Positions 25,160-34,101 of a stretch of DNA of 64,000 nucleotides are shown in pieces (positions within the stretch are counted from its first letter, which is position 1; each line of letters starts with the position of its first letter). The position numbers were made by a program, and so were the translations under genes. Source of the stretch: Pseudonocardia phyllosphaerae (GTDB lineage: Bacteria > Actinomycetota > Actinomycetes > Mycobacteriales > Pseudonocardiaceae); contig NZ_JBKGXS010000004.1 in NCBI RefSeq assembly GCF_046546475.1, positions 248,001-312,000 of the forward strand, read 5' to 3'. The notes below the pieces were generated by a model, which saw only the letters and a list, made by a program, of their open reading frames with translations, was not told the origin of the DNA and searched no databases.

Positions 25160-25942
25160 GTGGCGACGAACCAGCAGCGCCGGGAGGCGGCGAAGCGCAA
25201 GCTCGAGGCGCAGCAGAAGCACCGGGCCGAACGCGAGGCGAGGCGGAAGAAGGTGACCGCGATCGCGTCGATCGCGACCGTGGTCGTCGTGGTGATCGCC
25301 GTGGTCGCCGTGTTCCTGCTGCGCGACGCGTGGAGCGGGCCCGACGAGTCGCAGGCCGCCGCGCCCCCGGACGCCACCCCCACCGCCGGGACCTGCACCT
25401 ATTCCCCGGGCGAGGCCGCCGCGAAGCCCGTGCAGCCCCCGGCGGACGGGCCGGCACAGACGACCGGCACCGCGAAGGTCGCGCTCAGCACCAGCGCCGG
25501 GCCGATCGACCTGACGCTGGACCGGGCGAAGGCGCCGTGCGCGGTGAACAGCTTCCTGAACCTGACGAAGCAGAAGTACTTCGACGGCACGTCCTGCCAC
25601 CGGCTCACGACGACGCCGGGCCTGCAGGTCCTGCAGTGCGGTGACCCGACCGGGCAGGGCACCGGCGGGCCGGGCTACAGCTTCGCCGACGAGGTCGCAC
25701 CGGACCAGAAGTACCAGCGCGGTGTCCTGGCGATGGCGAACGCGGGCCCGAACACCAACGGCAGCCAGTTCTTCATGATCTACGGCGACGCGCAGCTGCC
25801 GCCGCAGTACACGGTGTTCGGCACGATCGGCGCCGCGGGCCTGAAGACCGTCGACGGTGTGGCCAAGGCCGGGGTCGCCGGCGGCGGTCAGGACGGCACC
25901 CCCGCGAAGCCGGTGAAGATCACCACGGCTGCCGCGAGCTGA
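25160..25942 (+). CDS. Peptidyl-prolyl cis-trans isomerase, membrane-anchored cyclophilin (PpiB-like)
   Basis: 260 residues. Residues 1-35 are a basic coiled cytosolic segment (QQRREAAKRKLEAQQKHRAER); one helix (IASIATVVVVVIAVVAVFLL) anchors it with the catalytic domain outside. The cyclophilin core has the VNSFLNLTKQKYFDG, CHRL and NTNGSQFFMIYGD segments, but the usual FHR at the active site reads CHR, with a paired Cys in VLQCG that may form a disulfide. Activity may be reduced. GTG 25160 was chosen. Divergent from hisS, convergent with rel. Confidence 0.9.
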   Translation: MATNQQRREAAKRKLEAQQKHRAEREARRKKVTAIASIATVVVVVIAVVAVFLLRDAWSGPDESQAAAPPDATPTAGTCTYSPGEAAAKPVQPPADGPAQTTGTAKVALSTSAGPIDLTLDRAKAPCAVNSFLNLTKQKYFDGTSCHRLTTTPGLQVLQCGDPTGQGTGGPGYSFADEVAPDQKYQRGVLAMANAGPNTNGSQFFMIYGDAQLPPQYTVFGTIGAAGLKTVDGVAKAGVAGGGQDGTPAKPVKITTAAAS

Positions 25943-26040
25943 CCCGGCCCACCACCCGCCGCGCGGCCTCGGCAGCTCGAGCGGCCCTGCTGCACCGGCA
26001 GGCAGCACGGCAGGCACGGCAGGCACGGAGTGTCCTCGCC

Positions 26041-26135
26041 CGCGAAGTGCCTCACCAACTGAGACGTCTCTCCGGAATGCCGTGCCGCCGGGCAGCCGTG
26101 CCGCCGGAATGTCTCAGCAGGTGAGGTACTTCGCG
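26041..26135. repeat. Dispersed inverted repeat, copy A, probable bidirectional terminator
   Basis: The arms 26041-26065 and 26111-26135 are reverse complements at 22 of 25 positions (CGCGAAGTGCCTCACCAACT... against ...GTGAGGTACTTCGCG). The loop holds a 10-base palindrome GAGACGTCTC and the phrase CCGGAATG twice. It lies between the convergent cyclophilin and rel genes (gap 25943-26236, otherwise empty except for short GGCAGGCAC-type repeats at about 25998-26028). A related element is at 35584-35644. Confidence 0.75.
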
Positions 26136-26236
26136 CCCACCCCCATCGCCGAGCCACACGGAGTTGCCGTCGCCGGGGGTGCGGCGGGCGGTTCGATCTC
26201 GCCCCGGCCGCGCGAAGCCGGTGGCCGATGGCCGGT

Positions 26237-28612
26237 TCAGGCCGCGCTGGTGACCCGGTAGACGTCGTAGACGCCCTCGATGTTGCGCACCGCCTGCAGC
26301 AGGTGCCCGAGGTGCTTCGGGTCGCCCATCTCGAAGGAGAAACGGGACACCGCGACCCGGTCGCGCGAGGTCGTCGTCGACGCGGACAGGATGTTGACCT
26401 TCTCGTCGGCGAGGACCTTGGTGACGTCGGAGAGCAGCCGGTGCCGGTCGAGCGCCTCGACCTGGATCGCGACGAGGAACACCGACTCCGGCGACACCGA
26501 CCAGGTGACGTCGACGAGGCGCTCCTCGCGGGTGTTGAGGTCCCCGGCGTTGGTGCAGTCGGTGCGGTGCACGCTGATCCCGCCACCGCGGGTGACGAAC
26601 CCGAGGATCTCGTCGCCGGGCACCGGGGTGCAGCAGCGGGCGAGCTTGACGTAGAGGTCACCCATCGCGTTGCCGTCGTGGTCCTGCACGACGACGCCGG
26701 CGTTCCCGGACGGCTTGCGGTGCCGGACGGTGGACAGCGTGGCCCGCTCGGCCAGCTCCTCCTCGGCCTCCTCCTCGCCGCCGAACCAGGCGACGAGCCG
26801 CTGCACGACGTGCTGGGCGCTGGCCTGGTGCTCGCCGACGGCGGCGTAGAGCGCGGAGACGTCGCCGTAGTGCATCTCGCGGGCCAGCGCGGACATCGCG
26901 TCGCCGGAGATCAGGCGCTGCAGCGGCATCCCGGTGCGACGCGCCTCGCGGGTGATGGCCTCCTTGCCCTCGTCGACGGCCTCCTCACGGCGTTCCTTGG
27001 CGAACCACTGCTTGATCTTCGCCTTGGCGCGCGGGGACTTCGCGATCTGGAGCCAGTCCCGCGACGGGCCCGCGGTGTCGGCCTTGGAGGTGAAGATCTC
27101 GACGACGTCGCCGGAGACCAGCTCCCGCTCCAGCGCGACGAGCTTGCCGTTCACCCGCGAGCCGATACAGCGGTGCCCGACCTCGGTGTGCACCGAGTAG
27201 GCCAGGTCGATCGGGGTGGAACCGGTGGGCAGAGTGACGACGTCGCCCTTGGGCGTGAAGACGAAGATCTCCCGCGCCGCCAGGTCGAAACGCAGCGAGT
27301 CGAGGAACTCGCCGGGGTCGGCGGCCTCGCGCTGCCAGTCGAGCAGCTGGCGCATCCACGCCATCTCCTCGACCTCGACCTCCTTGTCCGCGAGCGCGCG
27401 GACCTCCTTGTAGCGCCAGTGCGCGGCGATGCCGTACTCGGCGGTGCGGTGCATCGCGTGCGTGCGGATCTGCACCTCGAGCGGCTTGCCGTCCGGGCCG
27501 ATCACGGTGGTGTGCAGCGACTGGTAGACGCCGAACCGCGGCTGGGCGATGTAGTCCTTGAACCGGCCCGGCATCGGCTGCCACAGCGCGTGCACCATGC
27601 CGATCGCGGCATAGCAGTCCCGGACCTCGTCGACCAGGACGCGGACGCCGACGAGGTCGTGGATGTCGTCGAAGTCGCGGCCCTTGACGATCATCTTGCG
27701 GTAGATCGAGTAGTAGTGCTTGGGCCGTCCCTGCACGGTGGCGTTGATCCGCGCCGAGTCGAGCTGGTGGGTCACCTCGTCGATGACCTGGCGCAGGTAG
27801 GTGTCGCGCGACGGTGCCCGGTCGGCGACCAGCCGCACGATCTCCTGGTACTTCTTGGGCTGCAGGATCGCGAACGACAGGTCCTCCAGCTCCAGCTTCA
27901 CCGTGGCCATGCCGAGCCGGTGCGCGAGCGGGGCGAACACCTCGAGGGTCTCGTTCGCCTTCTTGACCTGCTTCTCCGGGCGCAGGAAGCGCATGGTGCG
28001 CATGTTGTGCAGCCGGTCGGCGAGCTTGATGACCAGCACGCGGGGGTCGCGGGCCATCGCGACGACCATCTTGCGGATCGTCTCGGCCTCCGCGGCGGAG
28101 CCGAACTCGACCTTGTCGAGCTTGGTGACGCCGTCGACGAGGTGGGCGACCTCGTCGCCGAACTCGGCCCGCAGCCGTTCCAGGGAGTAGTCGGTGTCCT
28201 CGACGGTGTCGTGCAGCAGCGCCGCGACCAGCGTCGTGGTGTCCATGCCCAGCTCGGCCAGGATCGTGGAGACGGCGAGCGGGTGGGTGATGTAGGGGTC
28301 CCCGGACTTGCGGGTCTGGGTCTCGTGCTTCTCCTCGGCGACGTCGTAGGCGCGCTGGAGCAGCACGAGGTCGGCCTTGGGGTGCAGCGAGCGGTGCACC
28401 GCGGCGAGCGGCTCCAGCACCGGCTTGACGATCGCGACCCGCTGCGGGGTCATCCGCCGTGCGATCCGCGCCCGGACCCGCCGGGTCGCCGACGGGCGGG
28501 CGGGCTCGTCGTCGGCGGGCGTCATGGGGCGGGTGGCGGGGTGCCCGTCCGCGGGGACGGCGCCGCCCTCGCTCGTGGACCGATCACCGATCGTCCGGTC
28601 GACCTCGGTCAC
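26237..28612 (-). CDS. rel: Bifunctional (p)ppGpp synthetase/hydrolase Rel
   Basis: 791 residues. The HD hydrolase has ALLHDTVEDTDYSLERL. The synthetase has the RFKDYIAQPR segment, with the RxKD charge motif of bifunctional enzymes (not ExDD), and EVQIRTHAMHRTAEYGIAAHWRYK in pattern. TGS domain follows (FVFTPKGDVVTLPTGSTPIDLAYSVHT in pattern), then a helical/zinc-finger-like region and a C-terminal ACT domain ending YDVYRVTSAA. It makes and degrades the stringent alarmones. GTG 28612 was chosen because AGGAGG sits 5 bases before it. It follows apt (111-base gap) in the yajC-secDF-apt-rel order conserved in actinobacteria. Confidence 0.96.
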   Translation of the reverse strand: MTEVDRTIGDRSTSEGGAVPADGHPATRPMTPADDEPARPSATRRVRARIARRMTPQRVAIVKPVLEPLAAVHRSLHPKADLVLLQRAYDVAEEKHETQTRKSGDPYITHPLAVSTILAELGMDTTTLVAALLHDTVEDTDYSLERLRAEFGDEVAHLVDGVTKLDKVEFGSAAEAETIRKMVVAMARDPRVLVIKLADRLHNMRTMRFLRPEKQVKKANETLEVFAPLAHRLGMATVKLELEDLSFAILQPKKYQEIVRLVADRAPSRDTYLRQVIDEVTHQLDSARINATVQGRPKHYYSIYRKMIVKGRDFDDIHDLVGVRVLVDEVRDCYAAIGMVHALWQPMPGRFKDYIAQPRFGVYQSLHTTVIGPDGKPLEVQIRTHAMHRTAEYGIAAHWRYKEVRALADKEVEVEEMAWMRQLLDWQREAADPGEFLDSLRFDLAAREIFVFTPKGDVVTLPTGSTPIDLAYSVHTEVGHRCIGSRVNGKLVALERELVSGDVVEIFTSKADTAGPSRDWLQIAKSPRAKAKIKQWFAKERREEAVDEGKEAITREARRTGMPLQRLISGDAMSALAREMHYGDVSALYAAVGEHQASAQHVVQRLVAWFGGEEEAEEELAERATLSTVRHRKPSGNAGVVVQDHDGNAMGDLYVKLARCCTPVPGDEILGFVTRGGGISVHRTDCTNAGDLNTREERLVDVTWSVSPESVFLVAIQVEALDRHRLLSDVTKVLADEKVNILSASTTTSRDRVAVSRFSFEMGDPKHLGHLLQAVRNIEGVYDVYRVTSAA

Positions 28613-28723
28613 CGCACCTCCTGCTCGAGCCGGTACTGCGGAATCCGCCCAGGATAGTCGCCCCGGCGCCACGAGGAGAGCCCGCGTCCGGCCGGCGCCC
28701 GCGCGAGCGCCGACCGGGCCCGG

Positions 28724-29311
28724 TCACGCGCTGAGCAGCGCGTCCACCCGGATACCGTCGAGGGCGTCGCGGCCGCGCAGGGCGGTGATCTCCAGCAGCG
28801 TCCCGAAACCGACGATCTCGGCGCCGGCCTCGGTCAGCAGCGCGCACGTCGCGGCGGCGGTGCCGCCGGTGGCCAGGACGTCGTCGACGACGTAGACCGG
28901 CGTGCCCGGCTCCACGATCCCGGCGGGCAGCTCCAGGGTGGCGCTGCCGTACTCCAGGTCGTAGCTGCGCGATGCGGCCACCACCGGCAGCTTGCCCTCC
29001 TTGCGGACCGGGACGGTGCCGATCCCGGCGACGACCGCCGCGGCAGCACCGAACAGGAACCCGCGGGCCTCGACACCGGCGACGAGCTCCGCCTGCCCGG
29101 TGCGGGCGGCGAGCTCGGCGGCCACGGTGGCCAGGGCCTCGCCGTCGGCCAGGACCGGGGTGATGTCCCGGAACAGCACGCCCGGCTGCGGGTGGTCGGG
29201 CACCGACCGGATCCGCTCGGCGACGACGCGCAGCAGGTCCTCGGCGGACTCGCCGTCGACGCCGGGGCCGGGGCGGATCCCGTCGACGTTCGGCTCCTCG
29301 GCGGTGCTCAC
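28724..29311 (-). CDS. apt: Adenine phosphoribosyltransferase
   Basis: 195 residues. Purine salvage: adenine plus PRPP to AMP. The PRPP-binding loop is VYVVDDVLATGGTAAAT; upstream are the FRDITPVLAD and VEARGFLFGAAAA motifs of Apt and the flexible loop VRKEGKLP. An N-terminal extension of about 22 residues is seen. GTG 29311 overlaps the secF stop (GTGA), so translation is coupled to secF. Sits between secF and rel as in most actinobacteria. Confidence 0.94.
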   Translation of the reverse strand: MSTAEEPNVDGIRPGPGVDGESAEDLLRVVAERIRSVPDHPQPGVLFRDITPVLADGEALATVAAELAARTGQAELVAGVEARGFLFGAAAAVVAGIGTVPVRKEGKLPVVAASRSYDLEYGSATLELPAGIVEPGTPVYVVDDVLATGGTAAATCALLTEAGAEIVGFGTLLEITALRGRDALDGIRVDALLSA

Positions 29312-30528
29312 CGGCGACGCCGTCCGCTCTTGCCGGTCGGGCGGGCACCCGGCCGGGGTGCGGCCGGGGCCGTGCTCGACGGCTGGGACCCGCCGACGGA
29401 CGCGAACGTCTCGGTCGGCGCCTCGTCACCGCTGCTGTCCCCGGCGCTGCCGCCGGTGCCCTCCCCGGTGTCCGCGGACTCCGGGGGCGCCTCGCCGTTG
29501 TGCACAGCGGCGGTGCGGGCGCGCCGCGCCGCAACCTTGCGGGCCTGCTCACGGATCCGCGGGTCGCGCTCCTTGAGGTCGACCAGCAGCGGCGTCGCCA
29601 GCAGCAGCGAGGACACGACACCGGTCAGCATGCCGACGAGCTGCACGAGCGCCAGGTCGGCCAGGGTGCCGACGCCGAGCAGCCCGACACCGATCACGAG
29701 CAGGCCGATGACCGGCAGGATCGCGATCAGCGAGGTGTTCAGCGACCGCATCAGGGTCTGGTTCAGCGCCAGGTTCGCGGCCTCGGCGTAGGTCCGGCGG
29801 GTCAGCTTGAGCAGCCCGCGGGTGTTCTCCCGGACCTTGTCGAACACCACGACGGAGTCGTAGAGGGAGAACCCGAGGATCGTCAGCAGGCCGATCACCG
29901 TCGACGGCGTGACCTCCAGCCCGATCAGCGAGTACACGCCTGCGGTGACGACGATGTCGTTGATCAGCGCGACCAGCGCGGCGATCGCCATGGCGCGTTC
30001 GAAGTAGAGCGCGAGGAACAGCGTCACCAGCACGAGGAAGACCGCGAGCGCGATCAGCGCCTGGTTGGTGATCTCCCCGCCCCAGGTGCCGGACACCTGC
30101 GAGTCGCTGACGGCGGCCTGGCTCGGCTTCCCGTCGGACCCGAGCGGCTGGAGCTGTTCGAACAGCTGCTGCTTGAGCGGGACGAGCTGCTCGGGGCTCA
30201 GCGGCTCCGAGCGCAGCAGGATCGACGCCGCGTCACCGGAGCCGACGGACTGCACCGTCTCCGGCCCGGACCCGACGACCTGTGTGTAGACCTGCTCGAC
30301 CTGCTGGGTGCTGATCGTGCCGCGGGCGCCCTCGGCCGGCATCTGGATCTGCGACCCGCCGGTGAAGTCGATGCCGAGGTTGAAGCCCCGGATCAGCAGC
30401 GACAGCAGGCAGACCAGGATCAGCGCGGCGAAGCCGATGTACCAGATCTTGCGGCGGCCGACGATGTCGGTGGACGCGGTGCCCGTGGTGAGACGCGTCC
30501 AGGCGGACGTCCGCTCGGGGGCGGTCAT
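29308..30528 (-). CDS. secF: Protein translocase subunit SecF
   Basis: 406 residues. Six-helix membrane partner of SecD that aids late export steps using the proton gradient. TM1 (WYIGFAALILVCLLSLLIRG), the LGIDFTGG motif, the first periplasmic domain, then NDIVVTAGVYSLIGLEVTPSTVIGLLTILGFSLYDSVVVFDKVREN (quoted by pattern), the family hallmark. The C-terminus is a long charged, Ser/Pro-rich cytosolic tail ending in Arg. ATG 30528 overlaps the secD stop (ATGA). Confidence 0.95.
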   Translation of the reverse strand: MTAPERTSAWTRLTTGTASTDIVGRRKIWYIGFAALILVCLLSLLIRGFNLGIDFTGGSQIQMPAEGARGTISTQQVEQVYTQVVGSGPETVQSVGSGDAASILLRSEPLSPEQLVPLKQQLFEQLQPLGSDGKPSQAAVSDSQVSGTWGGEITNQALIALAVFLVLVTLFLALYFERAMAIAALVALINDIVVTAGVYSLIGLEVTPSTVIGLLTILGFSLYDSVVVFDKVRENTRGLLKLTRRTYAEAANLALNQTLMRSLNTSLIAILPVIGLLVIGVGLLGVGTLADLALVQLVGMLTGVVSSLLLATPLLVDLKERDPRIREQARKVAARRARTAAVHNGEAPPESADTGEGTGGSAGDSSGDEAPTETFASVGGSQPSSTAPAAPRPGARPTGKSGRRRR

Positions 30529-32270
30529 TCTCCTGCTCCCTTCCCGGAGGTGGTCCGCTTCCGGCCGGGTCTCGGGGCCTCCCGGCGCTGCCGGGCCCCG
30601 ATCCTCTCGACGGCGGCGAGCCCGGACAGCCCCGGCTTCCCGAGGGACTTCGACCGCGAGATCAGCACGACCAGCGGGTAGGTCACCAGGAACACGACCA
30701 CGAGGTCGAGCACGGTGGACATGCCGAGGGTGAAGGCGAACCCGCGGACCTCGCCGACGGCGAGGACGTAGAGGACGGCGGCCGCGAGGAAGCTGACGGC
30801 GTCGGCGGTGAGGATCGTGCGCCGTGCCCGCTCCCAGGACCGCGGGACGGCGGAGCGGAACGTCCGGCCGTCGCGCATCTCGTCCTTCAACCGTTCGAAG
30901 AAGATCACGAACGAGTCGGCGGTGATGCCGATGGAGATGATGAAGCCCGCGACACCGGCGAGGTCCAGGGTGAAGCCGAGCCAGCGGCCGAGCAGGATCA
31001 GCACGCCGTAGACGACGACACCGGACAGTGCCAGCGACAGGATCGTCAGCACGCCCAGCAGCCGGTAGTAGAACAGGCAGTAGACGAACACCAGCGCCAG
31101 CCCGACTGCGCCCGCGATCAGACCGGCCTCCAGCGACGCGAGGCCGAGCGAGGCCGACACCGTCTGGGCGGTGCCGGAGTCGAACGACAGCGGCAGCGAG
31201 CCGTAGCGCAGGGTCTGCGCGAGGTCCTGGGCGCGTTCCTGGTTGAACTGGCCCTCGATGGAGGTGGGGCCGAAGATCGGCTGGTTGATCGTCGGTGCCG
31301 ACACGACCTCGCCGTCGAGGACGAACGCGGTCGCCTTGCCGACGTTCTTGGTCGTGAAGTCGCCCCAGCGCTGTGCGGCCTCGGGCTTGAACTCCAGGCT
31401 GACGACGTAGCCGGCGCCCTGCTGCTTCTGTCCCGCCTGGGCGCTGGCGATCTCTGTGCCCTCGATCAGGGCCGGCTTCATGATGAACTTCTGCGTCTTG
31501 TCCTGGCTGCACGCGACCAGCGGCTTGGCCGGGTCGTCGTAGCCCTGCAGCGGGTCCGGGGCGCTGCAGTCCAGTGCGGCGAGGGCCTTGGCCTGCGTCG
31601 GGCCGTCGGTGGCCTGGCGGGTCTTGCGCAGCTCGGTGACCTCGGCGGCGACCCGCGGGTCGGTCGGCGAGGAGCCGCTCGCCGGCGGCGGAGCAGGCGC
31701 GGGCGGCGGATCCTGCAGTGGCGAGGTCTGCGCAACGGGCGCGACGGCGCGGCTCTGCTCACCCCGCTCCCCCATGCCCTGGGGCGTGCCGGAGCCACCC
31801 GGGGCCGGGGCCTGGCCGGGCTGCTCCTGGGCCGGCGCCTGCCCGGGCGTGGTCCCGCCGGGCTGGGCCGCACCCTGCGTGGCCGGGATCGGCTGGCCGA
31901 TCACCTCGCGGATGCGCAGCTGCGCGGTCTGTCCGAGCGAACGCGCCTGGTCACCGGCGTCGCCGGGGACGGTGATCGTGATGTTGCTGCCGTCGAGCTG
32001 GACCTCGGCACCGGAGACACCCAGGCCGTTGACCCGCTGCTCGATGATCTCCTGGGCCTGCACCAGCTGGTCCCGGGGCGGCGGGGCGCCGTCCGTGGTG
32101 CGCGCGGTCAGGGTGACGCGCGTGCCGCCCTGCAGGTCGATGCCCAGCTTCGGCGTGAGGTTCCCGCCCCCGGTGGCGAACACCAGGGTGTACAGGACGA
32201 CCACGATCCCGAGGAAGGCCCCCAGGAGGCGCCAGGGGCGGATGCGTTGCTGCCCCGACGACGGTGCCAC
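30525..32270 (-). CDS. secD: Protein translocase subunit SecD
   Basis: 581 residues. N-terminal helix then LTPKLGIDLQGGTRVTL, the P1 base with EIIEQRVNGLGVSGAEVQ, and the C-terminal five-helix RND half with GIGLALVFVYCLFYYRLLG-type sequence and SIGITADSFVIFFERLKDEMRDGR. A Pro/Ala/Gln-rich insert of about 100 residues (roughly 140-240) loosens the extracytosolic domain and is typical of actinobacterial SecD. GTG 32270 has AGGAG 9 bases upstream. A 160-base gap separates it from yajC. Confidence 0.95.
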   Translation of the reverse strand: MAPSSGQQRIRPWRLLGAFLGIVVVLYTLVFATGGGNLTPKLGIDLQGGTRVTLTARTTDGAPPPRDQLVQAQEIIEQRVNGLGVSGAEVQLDGSNITITVPGDAGDQARSLGQTAQLRIREVIGQPIPATQGAAQPGGTTPGQAPAQEQPGQAPAPGGSGTPQGMGERGEQSRAVAPVAQTSPLQDPPPAPAPPPASGSSPTDPRVAAEVTELRKTRQATDGPTQAKALAALDCSAPDPLQGYDDPAKPLVACSQDKTQKFIMKPALIEGTEIASAQAGQKQQGAGYVVSLEFKPEAAQRWGDFTTKNVGKATAFVLDGEVVSAPTINQPIFGPTSIEGQFNQERAQDLAQTLRYGSLPLSFDSGTAQTVSASLGLASLEAGLIAGAVGLALVFVYCLFYYRLLGVLTILSLALSGVVVYGVLILLGRWLGFTLDLAGVAGFIISIGITADSFVIFFERLKDEMRDGRTFRSAVPRSWERARRTILTADAVSFLAAAVLYVLAVGEVRGFAFTLGMSTVLDLVVVFLVTYPLVVLISRSKSLGKPGLSGLAAVERIGARQRREAPRPGRKRTTSGKGAGE

Positions 32271-32430
32271 GTGATTGTTCTCCTGATCCGGCTCGCGCGG
32301 CCTGCACCGGCCGCACGGGTCGGGGACCGCGCGATCCCGCCCCGCGGCGGCGGACCGTCAGGGGTCCGCCCGCCGGGGCACGGGACGCGGCCGGGGCCGC
32401 AGGATCGGGCGGGTGCCCGGTCCCGACTGC

Positions 32431-32796
32431 TCAGTGAATGATCGGCTTGTCCGACCGCTCGTCGTCGGACGAGGTGTCGGTGGTGGTGGTGTCCGGCTCC
32501 GGCGTGACCTTCTCGCGGATGGCGGCGCGGAGCCAGGTGGTGACGACACCGTCGGCGATCTCGAGGTCGACCGTGTCCTCATACGAGGCGTCGGTGATGG
32601 TGCCGCGCAGGCCGGAGGTCGTGATGACGACGTCACCGTCCTCCAGCGCGGTCTGCATCGCCTGGGTCTGCTGCATCTGACGGCGCTGCTTGCGGCCGTT
32701 CAGGAAGAGGGGGACGAACAGCAGCAGAATGATCAGGAACGGGGCCAGGGACAGCAGTCCCGAACCGCCGGCGTCCTGCGCAAGGATCTCGGTCAT
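32431..32796 (-). CDS. yajC: Preprotein translocase subunit YajC
   Basis: 121 residues. One membrane helix (LLSLAPFLIILLLFVPLFLNG) followed by the conserved NGRKQRRQMQQTQAMQTALEDGDVVITTSGLRGTI (by pattern) and an acidic Thr/Asp tail. Accessory protein of the SecDF complex, first gene of the yajC-secD-secF set. ATG 32796. Confidence 0.93.
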   Translation of the reverse strand: MTEILAQDAGGSGLLSLAPFLIILLLFVPLFLNGRKQRRQMQQTQAMQTALEDGDVVITTSGLRGTITDASYEDTVDLEIADGVVTTWLRAAIREKVTPEPDTTTTDTSSDDERSDKPIIH

Positions 32797-32839
32797 CTCG
32801 CGGAGTCTCCGTCTCGTGTCATCGTGTGACGAGTGTGCC

Positions 32840-32877
32840 AGCCGGGGTGACCGCCCTTCGGCGGGCCCCTCCCGGCT
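32840..32877. terminator. Nested hairpin between ruvB and yajC, probable ruvB terminator
   Basis: Outer arms AGCCGGG (32840-32846) and CCCGGCT (32871-32877) enclose an inner CCGCC-cttc-GGCGG stem (32851-32864). It lies in the 240-base gap after ruvB and 44 bases before the yajC start, so it could also act in the yajC leader. Confidence 0.45.
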
Positions 32878-33036
32878 CTCGGGCCGCTCGGCGCACCGGG
32901 GCAGGGCGAGCGGCAGGGCCGAGTCGACGGCCCGGTCGACAACGAGCGGGATGCCCGATTCGTTCCCCTCTGCCCGGCAGGGTTTCCCGGCTGCGCCGGT
33001 GCCGGGCCGGGCAGGTCGGAACAGCGTGGGAAAGCG

Positions 33037-34101
33037 TCAGAACAGCGGCTCGACGGGCGCGGCCGCGGAGCCGTCGTCGGGCGGGGTGAGACCGAGGTGG
33101 GTCCAGGCCTGCGGCGTCGCGACCCGGCCCCGCGGGGTGCGGGCCAGCATCCCGGCGCGCACCAGGTAGGGCTCGCAGACCTCCTCGACGGTGCCCGGCT
33201 CCTCCCCCACGGCGACGGCGAGCGTGGAGACCCCGACCGGGCCGCCGCGGAACGAGCGGACCAGCGCGGACAGCACGGCGCGGTCGAGGCGGTCGAGGCC
33301 GAGCTCGTCGACGTCGTAGACGGCCAGGGCGTCGCGGGCGACGTCGCGGCGGATGACGCCGTCGGCGCGGACCTCGGCGAAGTCACGGACGCGGCGCAGC
33401 AGCCGGTTCGCCACCCGCGGGGTGCCACGGCAGCGCCCGGCGATCTCGGTGGCGCCGTCGTCGTGCAGCTCGATACCGAGGATCCCGGCGGCGCGGTGCA
33501 GCACCTGCTCCAGCTCGCCCGGGTCGTAGAACTCCATCTGGCCGGTGAAGCCGAACCGGTCGCGCAGCGGGCCGGTCAGCGACCCGGCCCGGGTGGTGGC
33601 CCCGACCAGGGTGAACGGGGCGACGTCGAGCGGGATCGAGGTGGCGCCGGGCCCCTTGCCGACGACGACGTCGACCCGGAAGTCCTCCATCGCCAGGTAC
33701 AGCATCTCCTCCGCCGGGCGGGCCATGCGGTGGATCTCGTCGATGAACAGCACGTCGCCGGGAACGAGGTTGGACAGCATCGCCGCGAGGTCGCCGGCCC
33801 GTTCCAGGGCGGGGCCGGACGTGAGCCGGATCGACGCGCCCAGCTCGGCCGCGATGATCATCGCGAGGCTGGTCTTGCCCAGCCCGGGCGGGCCGGACAG
33901 CAGGATGTGGTCCGGCGGGTCGCCACGCCGCCGGGCACCTTCGAGGACGAGCTCGAGCTGCTCGCGGACCCGCGGCTGCCCGACGAACTCGCGCAGCGTG
34001 CGGGGCCGCAGCGACGACTCGACGTCGAGGTCCTCCGGGTGCACGACGGCGTCCACGTCGCGGACGTCCCCCTCACCGGCGGGGAACGACGGCTCGGTCA
34101 C
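33037..34101 (-). CDS. ruvB: Holliday junction branch-migration ATPase RuvB
   Basis: 354 residues. Hexameric AAA+ motor: RPRTLREFVGQPRVREQL, Walker A SGPPGLGKTSLA, Walker B LFIDEIHRM, sensor 1/arginine-finger region GATTRAGSLTGPLRDRFGF, and the C-terminal winged helix with GPVGVSTLAVAVGEEPGT and EPYLVRAGMLARTPRGR. GTG 34101 overlaps the ruvA stop. Works with RuvA and RuvC encoded just upstream. Confidence 0.97.
   Translation of the reverse strand: MTEPSFPAGEGDVRDVDAVVHPEDLDVESSLRPRTLREFVGQPRVREQLELVLEGARRRGDPPDHILLSGPPGLGKTSLAMIIAAELGASIRLTSGPALERAGDLAAMLSNLVPGDVLFIDEIHRMARPAEEMLYLAMEDFRVDVVVGKGPGATSIPLDVAPFTLVGATTRAGSLTGPLRDRFGFTGQMEFYDPGELEQVLHRAAGILGIELHDDGATEIAGRCRGTPRVANRLLRRVRDFAEVRADGVIRRDVARDALAVYDVDELGLDRLDRAVLSALVRSFRGGPVGVSTLAVAVGEEPGTVEEVCEPYLVRAGMLARTPRGRVATPQAWTHLGLTPPDDGSAAAPVEPLF

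Noticed and set aside
26228..28657. 809-residue open frame on the plus strand
   Set aside because: Exact antisense shadow of rel.
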